From Clostridiales bacterium (GTDB lineage Bacteria > Bacillota > Clostridia > Christensenellales > UBA3700), in assembly GCA_015055975.1 (NCBI GenBank), contig SVHF01000008.1:1-60569 (forward strand): a stretch of 60,569 nucleotides of DNA, written 5' to 3'. The number at the start of each line of letters is the position of its first letter. Within the stretch, counting starts at the first letter, position 1. The notes beneath the pieces were generated by a model that saw nothing but the letters and a program-made list of their open reading frames with translations, searched no databases and had not been told where the DNA came from. A program made the translations under genes and the position numbers. This document shows, piece by piece, positions 43,896 through 52,590 of this stretch.

Positions 43896-45062
43896 ATGAA
43901 ATTGTTAAAAAAGTTGTTTATAAAAAACTATCAAAATACCGATGATTCTTCCGTTAGATTATCTTACGGAATCGTTGCCGGAGTATTTGGCATTATCTCT
44001 AATGCTATCTTATTTATCGGCAAAATAATAATTGGCGTTATTGGAAACTCTATCGCGATAATTGCAGATGGTATAAACAACATTTCAGATGCTGGAACTT
44101 CAGCTGTTACTATCGTTGGATTTAAGCTTGCATCAAAGCCAGCAGATTCTGATCACCCATATGGTCACGCAAGGTACGAATATATCACCGGTCTTATTAT
44201 TGGAATAGTAATTTTTGCAGTAGGTGCCCTACTTGGAAAGTCATCTATAGAAAAGATAATATCACCAGATGAGACAACTGTCACAATATATACATATATT
44301 GTCCTTGCTTTTTCTATTCTTTTAAAGCTTCTACAAATGCTTGTATATGCAGACTTTGCAAAGTCAATAAATTCTCAAACGCTAAAGGCTGCATCAAAGG
44401 ATAGTTTAAATGATATTTTATCTACATCAATTGTTTTAATAAGCGCTATCATTATTGCTTACACAAACACTACTGTTTCAATTGATGGAATCTTTGGTTT
44501 AGCACTATCTATTTATATTGTTATATCTGCATCTTTAATGATAAAAGATATTATTAATCCTCTTTTGGGAGAAAAAGCAGATCCAGAATTTGTACAATCA
44601 ATTGTTGATGCTATCTTATCTTACAAAGGAGTTTTAGGTGTTCACGATGTTCTTGTTCATTCATATGGACATGGCGCAACATACATAATGCTTCATGTAG
44701 AAGTTGATGCAAACACAAACATCTTAGAATCACATGACTTAATAGACATAATTGAGCACGATATTGCAACAAAGTTTAATGTTCATATTTCTATTCATAT
44801 GGATCCTATCGTTATGGATAACGAAGAAGTAACATATCTTCATGATAGAGTAAAAGAAGGTCTAAAAGACCTTAATCCTGATTATAAATTTCACGACTTT
44901 AGAGTTGTTTTTGGAGTAACACACACAAATATTATGTTTGATGTTGTAATGCCTTTTGAAGATAAAACTACAAAAGAAGAAATAATTGCACATTTAACTA
45001 ATGTGCTTAAAGATTATAAAACTCCTGTATTTTTCGTTATTGAAATAGATAGAATTTATTAA
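43896..45062 (+). CDS. Cation diffusion facilitator (CDF) efflux protein
   Basis: A 388-residue protein. Six transmembrane helices span about 25-215. The metal site is seen in AIIADGINNISDAGTSAV (helix 2, Asp ligands) and DHPYGHARYEYI. KDSLNDILSTSIVLI in helix 5 gives the second pair of ligands. The cytoplasmic dimer domain has GVHDVLVHSYG and HVSIHMD-like strands. The C-terminus is longer than usual, with a repeated ferredoxin-like fold. It exports Zn, Mn or Fe; the exact ion cannot be told. It is divergent from ispE across an 80-bp gap and convergent with the ANTAR gene, overlapping by 4 bases. Confidence 0.9.
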   Translation: MKLLKKLFIKNYQNTDDSSVRLSYGIVAGVFGIISNAILFIGKIIIGVIGNSIAIIADGINNISDAGTSAVTIVGFKLASKPADSDHPYGHARYEYITGLIIGIVIFAVGALLGKSSIEKIISPDETTVTIYTYIVLAFSILLKLLQMLVYADFAKSINSQTLKAASKDSLNDILSTSIVLISAIIIAYTNTTVSIDGIFGLALSIYIVISASLMIKDIINPLLGEKADPEFVQSIVDAILSYKGVLGVHDVLVHSYGHGATYIMLHVEVDANTNILESHDLIDIIEHDIATKFNVHISIHMDPIVMDNEEVTYLHDRVKEGLKDLNPDYKFHDFRVVFGVTHTNIMFDVVMPFEDKTTKEEIIAHLTNVLKDYKTPVFFVIEIDRIY

Positions 45063-45622
45063 GAATACATCTCAATTATAGATTGAGCTACTTCCCTTTT
45101 TGTACGTCTTTGATCTTTTGCTGTTTTATCAATATGCTTATGTGCATTTTCTTCAGACATATGATTCTTTTCAATCAAAAGCATTTTAGCTCGAGAAACC
45201 AATTTAAACTCTTCGAGTTTTTCTTGAAGCTTAGTATTTTCATCATTTAATCTATTGATCTTTTGAGATTGGGCTCTGAAAAATCCTAATGTCTTATATA
45301 ATTGACGCTTTGAAATTGGCTTTGCTAGCGCTATTATGCTTGTTCCATAAAGCTTTTGGTCAAGCGCGTCAATAACATCTGCATTTACAAGCATAATGAC
45401 ATTTGTCATTAATTTTTCATCAACGCCTAGTGCTAAGTCATGACCAAATTCATCTGTAAGCGGCGTATTAATAATTAGGGTTTCAATATCTTTTTCGTGA
45501 AGAATTCTTCTTGCCTCACTTGCAGATTTTACTTGCGCATAAATTGAATATCCAGCCTCTTTAATTAGCTGCAAAAGTTCAATATTCAATTCGACTTTAG
45601 ACACAAATAAAATCTTTGGCAT
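45059..45622 (-). CDS. ANTAR-domain response regulator (NitR-like)
   Basis: A 187-residue protein. Residues 1-115 are a receiver-like domain (PKILFVSKVELNIELLQLI; ALAKPISKRQLYKTL), and the phospho-acceptor Asp position appears replaced (IETLIINTPLT). A coiled coil spans 120-140. Residues 135-185 are an ANTAR RNA-binding domain (VSRAKMLLIEKNHMSEENAHKHI then QRRTKREVAQSII). ANTAR proteins bind paired hexaloop hairpins in mRNA and block termination. It lies 6 bases after glnA, the clostridial glnA-nitR arrangement, and implies nitrogen control. Confidence 0.88.
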   Translation of the reverse strand: MPKILFVSKVELNIELLQLIKEAGYSIYAQVKSASEARRILHEKDIETLIINTPLTDEFGHDLALGVDEKLMTNVIMLVNADVIDALDQKLYGTSIIALAKPISKRQLYKTLGFFRAQSQKINRLNDENTKLQEKLEEFKLVSRAKMLLIEKNHMSEENAHKHIDKTAKDQRRTKREVAQSIIEMYS

Positions 45623-45628
45623 TAAATC

Positions 45629-46897
45629 TTAGATTCTCCCGAAATATTTGTCGTTTAAAAATCCTTCTTTGTCTTGTGAATTCTCATATTGCTCTAGTTC
45701 GTTTATCTTGTATGCGATAAATTGTTCTAAGTGCTTCTTTGGAATTACATTGTTTATAAAGTCACTATCTTTAGCACAATCAATAGCTGCCTTTAAAGAA
45801 AGTGGCAATGTTTCAAATTTAGAATTATCTAAAACTTCCTCTTTTACTTGCTTTGTTAATTCAAGCTTCTTTTCTAATCCTTCGGCCCCTGCAAATAGCA
45901 ATAAAGCAAATGCAAAATATGGATTACATGATGGGTCAGCTGAATAGATAGCTGCCTTATATTTAGAAACCTTCATAACTTGGTGGAACTTTTGATCTGC
46001 CCAGCCAATATATTTTGGAGATTTATTAAAGCTGAATCTATCATATGAGTTTGGTGTAGGATTCAAAAATAGAGTCATATCTTTAATTCTGTTTAAAATA
46101 CCAGCTAAGAAGTGCTTCAAATCATCGCTATCTGAGGTGCATTCAACCTTATCCTTCTTTAGAAGGACATTAATCATTAATGCGCTTCCTTCTTCATTTG
46201 GAATTGGCTTTGGCAAGAATGAAGCATAAAGTCCAGAACCTGCAGCAATAGATTTAACTGTTGATTTGAATGTCATAAAGTCATCTGCTGCATATAGAGC
46301 ATCGTTGTAATTAAATCTTATTTCGTTTTGGCCTGGTCCTTTTTCATGGTGAGAAGAAGTTGGCTTTAGGCCTTGACGCTCCAAAGTAAAACAGATATCT
46401 CTTCTTACGTTTTCACCTTTATCTAAAGGTGCTGCGTCCAAATATCCTGCTCTATCATATGGAGTATGTGTTGGAATTCCCTTTTCATCTAATTCAAATA
46501 AATAGAAGTCACAGTTGCTACCAATTGTACAAGAGTATCCTAGCTTTGCTAGCTTTTCTTGAGCACGTCTTAATAGTTCTCTTCCGTCGCATTCTGCAAT
46601 TGTTCCATCAGAATGTTTTAAATGGCTATACATTCTTATAACAGAACCATGTTGTGGTCTCCAAGGTAAAACTTGCATAGTTGCTGGATCTGGATATAAT
46701 CTTATATCCCCCCTTTCGTATGATGCGATTCCATCGAATGCTTCTTCATCAATTGCCATACCCTTTTCGAAAACATCTTCAAGTTCTGTTGCAAAGATTG
46801 AAACATTCTTTAAATTGCCTAGCGCATCACAAAATGCAAGCTTAACAAACTTAACTCCATTTTCTTCAATAAATTCTAAAACTTCTCTTTGATTCAT
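45629..46897 (-). CDS. glnA: Glutamine synthetase, type I
   Basis: A 422-residue enzyme, slightly short of the usual 440. It makes glutamine from glutamate, ammonia and ATP. Motifs are VKLAFCDALGNLKNVS, the Mg-site SSHHEKGPGQNEIRFNY, and KSPKYIGWADQKFH followed by RSADPSCNPYF-like YSADPSCNPYFAFALL. The ATG at 46897 follows GAGGTG by 7 bases. It is co-transcribed with the ANTAR regulator downstream. The 46898-47000 region upstream is AT-rich and I do not see the paired hairpins an ANTAR protein would bind. Confidence 0.92.
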   Translation of the reverse strand: MNQREVLEFIEENGVKFVKLAFCDALGNLKNVSIFATELEDVFEKGMAIDEEAFDGIASYERGDIRLYPDPATMQVLPWRPQHGSVIRMYSHLKHSDGTIAECDGRELLRRAQEKLAKLGYSCTIGSNCDFYLFELDEKGIPTHTPYDRAGYLDAAPLDKGENVRRDICFTLERQGLKPTSSHHEKGPGQNEIRFNYNDALYAADDFMTFKSTVKSIAAGSGLYASFLPKPIPNEEGSALMINVLLKKDKVECTSDSDDLKHFLAGILNRIKDMTLFLNPTPNSYDRFSFNKSPKYIGWADQKFHQVMKVSKYKAAIYSADPSCNPYFAFALLLFAGAEGLEKKLELTKQVKEEVLDNSKFETLPLSLKAAIDCAKDSDFINNVIPKKHLEQFIAYKINELEQYENSQDKEGFLNDKYFGRI

Positions 46898-46981
46898 TGC
46901 TCTACACCTCACAATGTATTTTTTATGTAATTATTCTATATTATTTTTTTTACAATATAAAGAAAAATTTTTGTAAGCATA

Positions 46982-47010
46982 TTGACATCACAATTTCAAA
47001 GATGTAATAT
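46982..47010 (+). promoter_or_regulatory. Promoter of the phe leader and pheA
   Basis: TTGACA (46982-46987), a 17-bp spacer and TAATAT (47005-47010). It predicts a start near 47017, giving a leader of about 165 bases. Confidence 0.6.
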
Positions 47011-47032
47011 TATGCCATCAAAGGAAAAGCAT

Positions 47033-47089
47033 ATGACAAAATTATTAGTCTTTACATTTGGAGGATTTTTTACAAACTGCAGCAAATAG
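47033..47089 (+). CDS. Phenylalanine-rich leader peptide of pheA
   Basis: An 18-residue peptide MTKLLVFTFGGFFTNCSK with four Phe codons (47051, 47057, 47066, 47069). AAAGGAAAAG lies just before the ATG. The stop at 47087-47089 lies within the first of several alternative RNA helices. It fits a classic amino-acid attenuator in which ribosome stalling at Phe codons prevents termination before pheA. Confidence 0.85.
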   Translation: MTKLLVFTFGGFFTNCSK

Positions 47090-47167
47090 CTACAGCCTCT
47101 ATTTTCTTTGACTAAACGATGAAACATAAAATAGACCTTGTAGCAAAATACAAGGTCATTTTTTTAT
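47077..47167 (+). promoter_or_regulatory. Phenylalanine attenuator upstream of pheA
   Basis: Region 1 CTGCAGC (47077-47083) pairs with GCTACAG (47089-47095). Region 2 (47089-47105) pairs with region 3 (47128-47144): GCTACA with TGTAGC and TCTATTTT with AAAATAGA. Region 3/4 is the terminator: GACCTTGTA (47134-47142) with TACAAGGTC (47149-47157), then ATTTTTTT. The 2:3 and 3:4 helices are mutually exclusive, and 1:2 competes with 2:3. A ribosome stalled on Phe codons covers region 1 and frees the antiterminator. Confidence 0.85.
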
Positions 47168-47182
47168 ACAAGGAGTAAACAT

Positions 47183-48304
47183 ATGGATGAATTAAAACAA
47201 AAAATTAACACAATCGATCAAACTTTGAAAGATTTATATCTTCAAAGAATGGATTTAGTTGCAAGTGCAATTAAAGCAAACAACACTTATGATGAGTACG
47301 AAGAAAATGACAAAACTTTAATTTCTGTTACAGAAAATCTTCCAAAAGAAAAGCAATTATATCTTAAAAAGATATATGAAACAGTATTTGAAGCAACAAA
47401 AGCATATGAATTATCTGAGCTTAATTCTTCAACTGACTTAATTAAGAACATTCAAAAAGCAATTAAAAATAATGATGTATTCCCAGCATCTGCAAAAGTT
47501 GCATGCCAAGGAATTAAAGGCGCTTATTCTTCAATCGCTGCTAAAAAGTTCTTCGAGATTTCAGATATCTCATATTTCAAGAATTTCGAAAATGTTTTCC
47601 AAGCTGTAGAAAAAGGATTCTGCGAATATGGTGTATTGCCTATTGAAAATAGTTATGCTGGATCTGTAAATCCAGTATATGATTTGATGAAAGAACATAA
47701 ATTCTATATTGTTAAGAGCTTAAAGTTGCAAATAAAACATAATTTGGTTGCTAACATTGGCGCAAAGCTTGAAGACATTAAAGAAATATATTCTCATGAA
47801 CAAGCTTTATCTCAATGCAAAAAATATCTAGAGGCTTATCCAAATATTACTATTACTCCTTGCCCTAACACAGCGGTTGCTGCTAGATACGTTAAAGAAA
47901 GTGGAAGATTAGATGTCGCTGCTATTTCATCTCAAGAATGTGCAGAGATTTATGGCCTTAAAATTCTTGATGCATCAATCCAAGATTCTAACGACAACTA
48001 CACAAGATTCATCCTAATTGCAAAAGATATAAAAGTATATGACAATGCTAATAAAATTAGCATTGTGACAACGCTTCCAAATACGCCTGGCTCTCTATAT
48101 AAGTTGTTGAGCAAATTCTACAACTTAGGGATAAATATGACAAAATTGGAGTCTCGACCAATGGCAAATTCTCCATTTGAATTCATCTTCTATTTCGATT
48201 TAGATTGCAATATAAAGACAAAGGAATGTCAAAACTTAATTGCAGAACTTGATTCTGATGCAACAGAGTTCAATTTCCTTGGAGCATATAGCGAAATCAT
48301 ATAA
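47183..48304 (+). CDS. pheA: Bifunctional chorismate mutase / prephenate dehydratase
   Basis: A 373-residue P-protein. Residues 1-90 are an AroQ-type chorismate mutase (IDQTLKDLYLQRMDLVASAIKAN). Residues 108-285 are prephenate dehydratase (ACQGIKGAYSSIAAKKFF; YGVLPIENSYAGSV; SSQECAEIYGL; DNYTRFILI with the catalytic Thr). Residues 295-370 are an ACT domain for Phe feedback (TLPNTPGSLYKLLSKF; KLESRPM). It carries out the last two committed steps to phenylpyruvate. It is controlled by the upstream leader peptide and terminator. AAGGAG lies 8 bases before the ATG. Confidence 0.95.
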   Translation: MDELKQKINTIDQTLKDLYLQRMDLVASAIKANNTYDEYEENDKTLISVTENLPKEKQLYLKKIYETVFEATKAYELSELNSSTDLIKNIQKAIKNNDVFPASAKVACQGIKGAYSSIAAKKFFEISDISYFKNFENVFQAVEKGFCEYGVLPIENSYAGSVNPVYDLMKEHKFYIVKSLKLQIKHNLVANIGAKLEDIKEIYSHEQALSQCKKYLEAYPNITITPCPNTAVAARYVKESGRLDVAAISSQECAEIYGLKILDASIQDSNDNYTRFILIAKDIKVYDNANKISIVTTLPNTPGSLYKLLSKFYNLGINMTKLESRPMANSPFEFIFYFDLDCNIKTKECQNLIAELDSDATEFNFLGAYSEII

Positions 48305-48350
48305 TAGCGCTTTTACTTTTATCGTGCTATAGTGTATGTAGGTAGTTGCA

Positions 48351-48599
48351 ATGAAAAAGATAACAATAGACAACTTTCAAAATAATATGAATTGTTATAT
48401 AGACGATGTTGTTAAAAACAACCATCGCATTGCTATTAGCACGCATAAAGGTAGTGCCATACTCCTTTCAGAAAATGATTTTCTTGAACTACAAGGCATC
48501 TTAGGCTTATATTCTCCATCTATGATTAAAAAGATTACTTCTGGAGAAAAAGAACTTTTAGACTCTTTATCTACATACTCTCCATCTAATGCCTGGTAA
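48351..48599 (+). CDS. Phd/YefM-like antitoxin without a toxin partner
   Basis: An 82-residue protein. DDVVKNNHRIAISTHKGSAILLSENDFLELQ matches the Phd/YefM DNA-binding fold (the usual LI...NGK..VLLSEEDY pattern), followed by an ILGLYSPSMIKKI helix. No toxin frame lies downstream before hypB or upstream before pheA. It is either an orphan regulator or the remnant of a toxin-antitoxin pair. The upstream sequence TAGGTAG is a weak ribosome site. Confidence 0.7.
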   Translation: MKKITIDNFQNNMNCYIDDVVKNNHRIAISTHKGSAILLSENDFLELQGILGLYSPSMIKKITSGEKELLDSLSTYSPSNAW

Positions 48600-48660
48600 T
48601 GTTTGTTTTTTGTCAAAACGGCCAATAATCGAACAAATTGTTCTATATCCTTAAATATTA

Positions 48661-48669
48661 TGATATAAT
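48661..48669 (+). promoter_or_regulatory. Extended -10 promoter of the hypB operon
   Basis: TG-A-TATAAT. The predicted +1 is A at 48676, three bases before the ATG at 48679, and no ribosome site is present, so the mRNA would be nearly leaderless. Confidence 0.6.
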
Positions 48670-48678
48670 TAATTTACT

Positions 48679-49353
48679 ATGGGACAAGTTCGAACGATAT
48701 TATTGAATAAATCTGTTTTTGCGGACAACGATGCACGCGCTGAAATACTTCGTGCTGATTTGCGCAAAGATGGTGTTTTACTTGTTAACGTTATGTCATC
48801 TCCAGGTGCTGGAAAAACTTCAACATTAACTTCCCTTATTAATTCGATTAAAGACAAAGTAAAAGTAGCTGTTATGGAAGCTGATATTGATTCTGACGTA
48901 GATGCACAATCTATCGTCAAAAATACAGGCGTTGATTCTATTCAATTACACACAGGTGGTATGTGCCATTTAGATGCAGACATGACACGCGAAGGACTTG
49001 ATGCTATAGATTACAAAAAATACGACATTATCTTTTTGGAAAATGTTGGCAATTTAGTATGCCCTGCAGAATATGATACAGGAGCTACTATGGATATTAT
49101 GATTTTATCTACATCAGAAGGTGACGATAAACCTCTAAAGTATCCTCTAATTTTCCAAAAATGCAATTTAGTTATTATAAGCAAAATTGATGCAATTAAA
49201 TATTTCACTTTCGATTTAGATAAATGCATCGACAATATTACATATAGGAATAAAGACGTTCGAGTTATTCCTATTAGCAACAAAACACAAGAAGGTATAG
49301 AAGAATTGAGCACATTCTTCTTAGACAAAATTAAAAATTACAAGGAGATTTAA
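48679..49353 (+). CDS. hypB: HypB-like nickel-insertion GTPase (first copy)
   Basis: A 224-residue GTPase. P-loop SSPGAGKTSTL, the metal site MCHLD (Cys-His) after HTGG, NVGNLVCPAEYDTGA with the third Cys, and KIDAIKYF as the guanine motif. HypB binds and hands over nickel in a GTP-dependent way during metallocentre assembly. The N-terminal CxxCGC high-affinity site of E. coli HypB is absent. The promoter and lack of a ribosome site predict a leaderless mRNA. The 965-residue oxidoreductase gene begins 3 bases after its stop, with AAGGAG. Confidence 0.9.
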   Translation: MGQVRTILLNKSVFADNDARAEILRADLRKDGVLLVNVMSSPGAGKTSTLTSLINSIKDKVKVAVMEADIDSDVDAQSIVKNTGVDSIQLHTGGMCHLDADMTREGLDAIDYKKYDIIFLENVGNLVCPAEYDTGATMDIMILSTSEGDDKPLKYPLIFQKCNLVIISKIDAIKYFTFDLDKCIDNITYRNKDVRVIPISNKTQEGIEELSTFFLDKIKNYKEI

Positions 49354-49355
49354 TT

Positions 49356-52253
49356 ATGCCAGAGCAATCAAACAAAGTTTACTCTAAATACCAAGGTGAG
49401 AAAGAACTAGACAAGGAATTTGCAAAACTTGCTAAAAAGATTACTGACGTAGTTCCTCACAAACTATTTGGAGTAACAACAAATGACCCAGAATACTGGG
49501 GACTAAAAGAAGTTCTTACTCTACCTATGGTAAGAATTCTTAACAAGATGAAATTGAGAAAATTCTACACATTTGAGCAATTACTTGCTATGAACAAGGA
49601 TTACAACCCAATCGACTTCCAAAAGATTTTGGATGAGATGTCAGTAATCGGTATCATCGAATATGACTATGGTGATCACTACAATGATGATGGTCCTATT
49701 CCAAATGCACCAAAAGAAAAGAGATATCGTGTATGTTTCTTCGTTCCAGGTTCAGCAGAACTTATGAACTCTTCTTTGGATAGAATTGCAAAGAACCCAG
49801 CCGTTGCTTCTTTCTTTGAAAGAATGACATTTATTCCACTTGCTGGTATTACAGAAATGGTACCTCCAGGCGGTGACGGTATTGGTATGCACGTTATCCC
49901 AGTTGAAAAAGCTGTAGATTACGAAAATGAAGCCGTTAAATATGAAAGAATTTCATATTGGCTAAAGAAATATGAAGGACACATTTCAGCAGGTATCTGT
50001 TCTTGCCGTGGTTCTCGTGCCGTAACAGGTGATGGCTGCGCAGACGATCCAGATGATTGGTGTATCCAACTTGGTGATATGGCTGACTACACAGTAGAAA
50101 CAGGCCGTGCTCACTACATTACAAAAGAAAGAGCTTTAGAGATTTTAAAGAGAGCTGAAGATAATGGTTTCGTTCACCAAATCACAAACATTGATGGTTA
50201 CGATAAGATTTTCGATATTTGTAACTGTAACGTTAAGATTTGTAACGCTTTAAGAACATCACTTCTATTCAACACTCCAAACCTATCTCGTTCAGCTTAT
50301 ACTGCAAAAGTTGATCCAAAGAACTGCGTTGCTTGTGGATACTGCGTAGAATCATGTCCAGCAGGTGCCGTTAAGCTTGGTCAAAAGCTTTGCAAGAAAG
50401 ACGGAAAGCAACAAGAATATCCAAAGGCAGTTTTACCAGATAAGATTAACTGGGGCAGATATGCTTGGGACGAAAATTACAGAGATACAGCAAGAATGCA
50501 CAATTCTTGGCCAACAGGTACTGCTCCATGTAAGACAGCCTGCCCTGCTCACGTTCCAGTTCAAGCTTATCTAAAGAAAGCTCATGAAGGAAAATATGAA
50601 GAAGCTCTTGCTTTGATTAAGAAGGAAAACCCATTCCCAGCAGTTTGCGGACGTGTATGTAACAAGCGTTGTGAAGAAGCTTGTACTCGTGGTTCAATTG
50701 ACCAAGCAGTTTCTATCGATGCAGTTAAGAAGTTCGTAGCTGATTTAGAAATTAAACAAAAGAATAGATTCATCCCAGAAAAGATCATCCCATCAACATA
50801 TGATGGATTTGATGAAAAGATAGCTATCATCGGTGCAGGTCCAGCTGGACTTTCTGCTGCATACTATCTAGGCGTTATGGGATATAAAGTAACAGTATTT
50901 GAAAAGCATCCTGCTCCTGGTGGTATGTTAAGATATGGTATCCCAACATACAAACTAGAAAAAGATGTAATCGATGCTGAAATCGATGTTATCAAAAAGC
51001 TAGGCGCTGAAATTAAGTGCGGAGTTGAAGTTGGTAAAGATATCACTATCGATGAATTAAAGAAACAAGGTTATAAAGCATTCTATATTGCCATTGGTTG
51101 TCAAGGCGGACGTCGTCCAAACGTTCCAAACGACACAGCTAACGGAACAGAAATCGCTGTTGAATATCTAAAGAATGCATTTGAAACACAATCTCAAAAT
51201 CAAAGATTCACTGGCAACGTTGTAGTTGTTGGTGGTGGTAACGTTGCTGTTGACTGTGCAAGAACTGCTCAAAGATTAGGTGCAAAAGAAGTATCTATGT
51301 TCTCTCTAGAAGATAGAGCTACAATGCCAGCAAGCAAGTTAGAAATTGAAGAAACTCTAGAAGAAAATATTACAATTAACAACTCTTGGGGTCCAAAGGA
51401 AGTTCTTGTTGATGACAAGGGTAATGTTACAGGTATTATCTTCAAGAAGTGTGTTTCTGTATTCGATGAAAATAAGAAGTTCAATCCTAAATATGATGAA
51501 AACGAAACAATCGAAGTTAAAGCTGATAAGATTGTATTCGCTATCGGACAAGCTATTGAATGGGGTAAATTACTTGAAGGAACAAAGGTTACATTCTGGC
51601 ATGGAAATTACCCAGTTGCTGATAAGTTAACATATCAAACAGAAGATCCAGATATCTTCGTTGGTGGTGACGTATACACAGGACCTAAGTTCGTTATCGA
51701 TGCTATTGCTGCAGGTCACGAAGTTGCTGACTCTCTACATAGACATGTTCATCCAAATGCTCACCCAACAATTGGTAAGGATAGAAGAAACTTCACTCCA
51801 CTTGATAAGGAAGATATTACATTCCCAGATTATGATAAAGCTGGACGTCAAGAAGAACCTCTTGATCCATCAATTGACTACAAGAAGTCATTCAGAGATG
51901 CTAAGTTAACATTAACTGAAGAACAAGTAAAAATCGAAACAGGTCGTTGTTTATCTTGTGGTGCTTCAGTTGTTGACCCTAATAAGTGTATCGGTTGTGG
52001 TATCTGTACAACTAAGTGTAAGTTCGATGCTATCCACTTACATAGAGATCACCCAGAATGCACAACAATGCGTGTTGCTGAAAAGAAAGTTGGCGGCTTG
52101 TTAGCTTATGCTACAAAGCGTTCATTCAAGATTGTTGGTCACTACTTCTCTAAGGAAGCTAGAATGATGAGAGCTAAGAGAAAGGCTTACAACAAGGCTA
52201 TTAAAGCAGCAGGCGATCCAAATCCAAATACAGGAGCATCTGTAGATGCATGA
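49356..52253 (+). CDS. Multi-cluster Fe-S/FAD oxidoreductase with GltD-type core
   Basis: A 965-residue protein. Residues 1-320 hold a Cys-rich domain (C215, C217, C228, C236, C289, C291, C296) of unknown function. Next is a [4Fe-4S] site NCVACGYCVESCP (324-334). The Fe-S part of glutamate synthase small subunit/NfnB follows (C392, C396, C431, C435, C439, C443). The FAD site is IIGAGPAGLSAAY near 491; the NADPH site is VVVVGGGNVAVDCA near 618. The C-terminus has a CLSCGASVVDPNKCIGCGIC-type cluster set near 870. Electrons could pass between NAD(P)H, flavin and several clusters. It is encoded between two hypB genes and overlaps hypA by 8 bases, so it probably works with nickel handling. The real partner is unknown. 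Confidence 0.8.
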   Translation: MPEQSNKVYSKYQGEKELDKEFAKLAKKITDVVPHKLFGVTTNDPEYWGLKEVLTLPMVRILNKMKLRKFYTFEQLLAMNKDYNPIDFQKILDEMSVIGIIEYDYGDHYNDDGPIPNAPKEKRYRVCFFVPGSAELMNSSLDRIAKNPAVASFFERMTFIPLAGITEMVPPGGDGIGMHVIPVEKAVDYENEAVKYERISYWLKKYEGHISAGICSCRGSRAVTGDGCADDPDDWCIQLGDMADYTVETGRAHYITKERALEILKRAEDNGFVHQITNIDGYDKIFDICNCNVKICNALRTSLLFNTPNLSRSAYTAKVDPKNCVACGYCVESCPAGAVKLGQKLCKKDGKQQEYPKAVLPDKINWGRYAWDENYRDTARMHNSWPTGTAPCKTACPAHVPVQAYLKKAHEGKYEEALALIKKENPFPAVCGRVCNKRCEEACTRGSIDQAVSIDAVKKFVADLEIKQKNRFIPEKIIPSTYDGFDEKIAIIGAGPAGLSAAYYLGVMGYKVTVFEKHPAPGGMLRYGIPTYKLEKDVIDAEIDVIKKLGAEIKCGVEVGKDITIDELKKQGYKAFYIAIGCQGGRRPNVPNDTANGTEIAVEYLKNAFETQSQNQRFTGNVVVVGGGNVAVDCARTAQRLGAKEVSMFSLEDRATMPASKLEIEETLEENITINNSWGPKEVLVDDKGNVTGIIFKKCVSVFDENKKFNPKYDENETIEVKADKIVFAIGQAIEWGKLLEGTKVTFWHGNYPVADKLTYQTEDPDIFVGGDVYTGPKFVIDAIAAGHEVADSLHRHVHPNAHPTIGKDRRNFTPLDKEDITFPDYDKAGRQEEPLDPSIDYKKSFRDAKLTLTEEQVKIETGRCLSCGASVVDPNKCIGCGICTTKCKFDAIHLHRDHPECTTMRVAEKKVGGLLAYATKRSFKIVGHYFSKEARMMRAKRKAYNKAIKAAGDPNPNTGASVDA

Positions 52254-52590
52254 GCTTGGCGTAGTATTCAACATCAAACAACAAATTGAAGATGTTGCAA
52301 AAGAAAACAACGTTAAAAACGTTACCTCCCTAACCATTGAGTTAGGTGAGGTATCTACCGTTGTCCCTGAACTATTTACTGAATGTTTTGACTGGGCAAA
52401 GAAAAAGTCTGAAGTATTAAAAAACTGCAAACTAAACTTAGTAATTTTAAAAGCTATTACTTATTGCGAAGATTGCAAAAAGACTTATTCTACAACAGAG
52501 TTTGGAAGAACTTGCCCATATTGTAAGTCACCTCATACATATTTAGTTACAGGAAACGAATTAAAAATAAAACAAATAGAAGCAGAATAA
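52246..52590 (+). CDS. hypA: HypA nickel/zinc metallochaperone
   Basis: A 114-residue protein. The N-terminal MHEL provides the nickel ligands (amine, His2). The zinc site is CEDCKKTYSTTEFGRTCPYC near residues 72-91. HypA passes nickel to target enzymes together with HypB. AGGAG lies 9 bases before its ATG, inside the oxidoreductase gene. The next hypB starts within its stop (TAATGG). Confidence 0.92.
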   Translation: MHELGVVFNIKQQIEDVAKENNVKNVTSLTIELGEVSTVVPELFTECFDWAKKKSEVLKNCKLNLVILKAITYCEDCKKTYSTTEFGRTCPYCKSPHTYLVTGNELKIKQIEAE

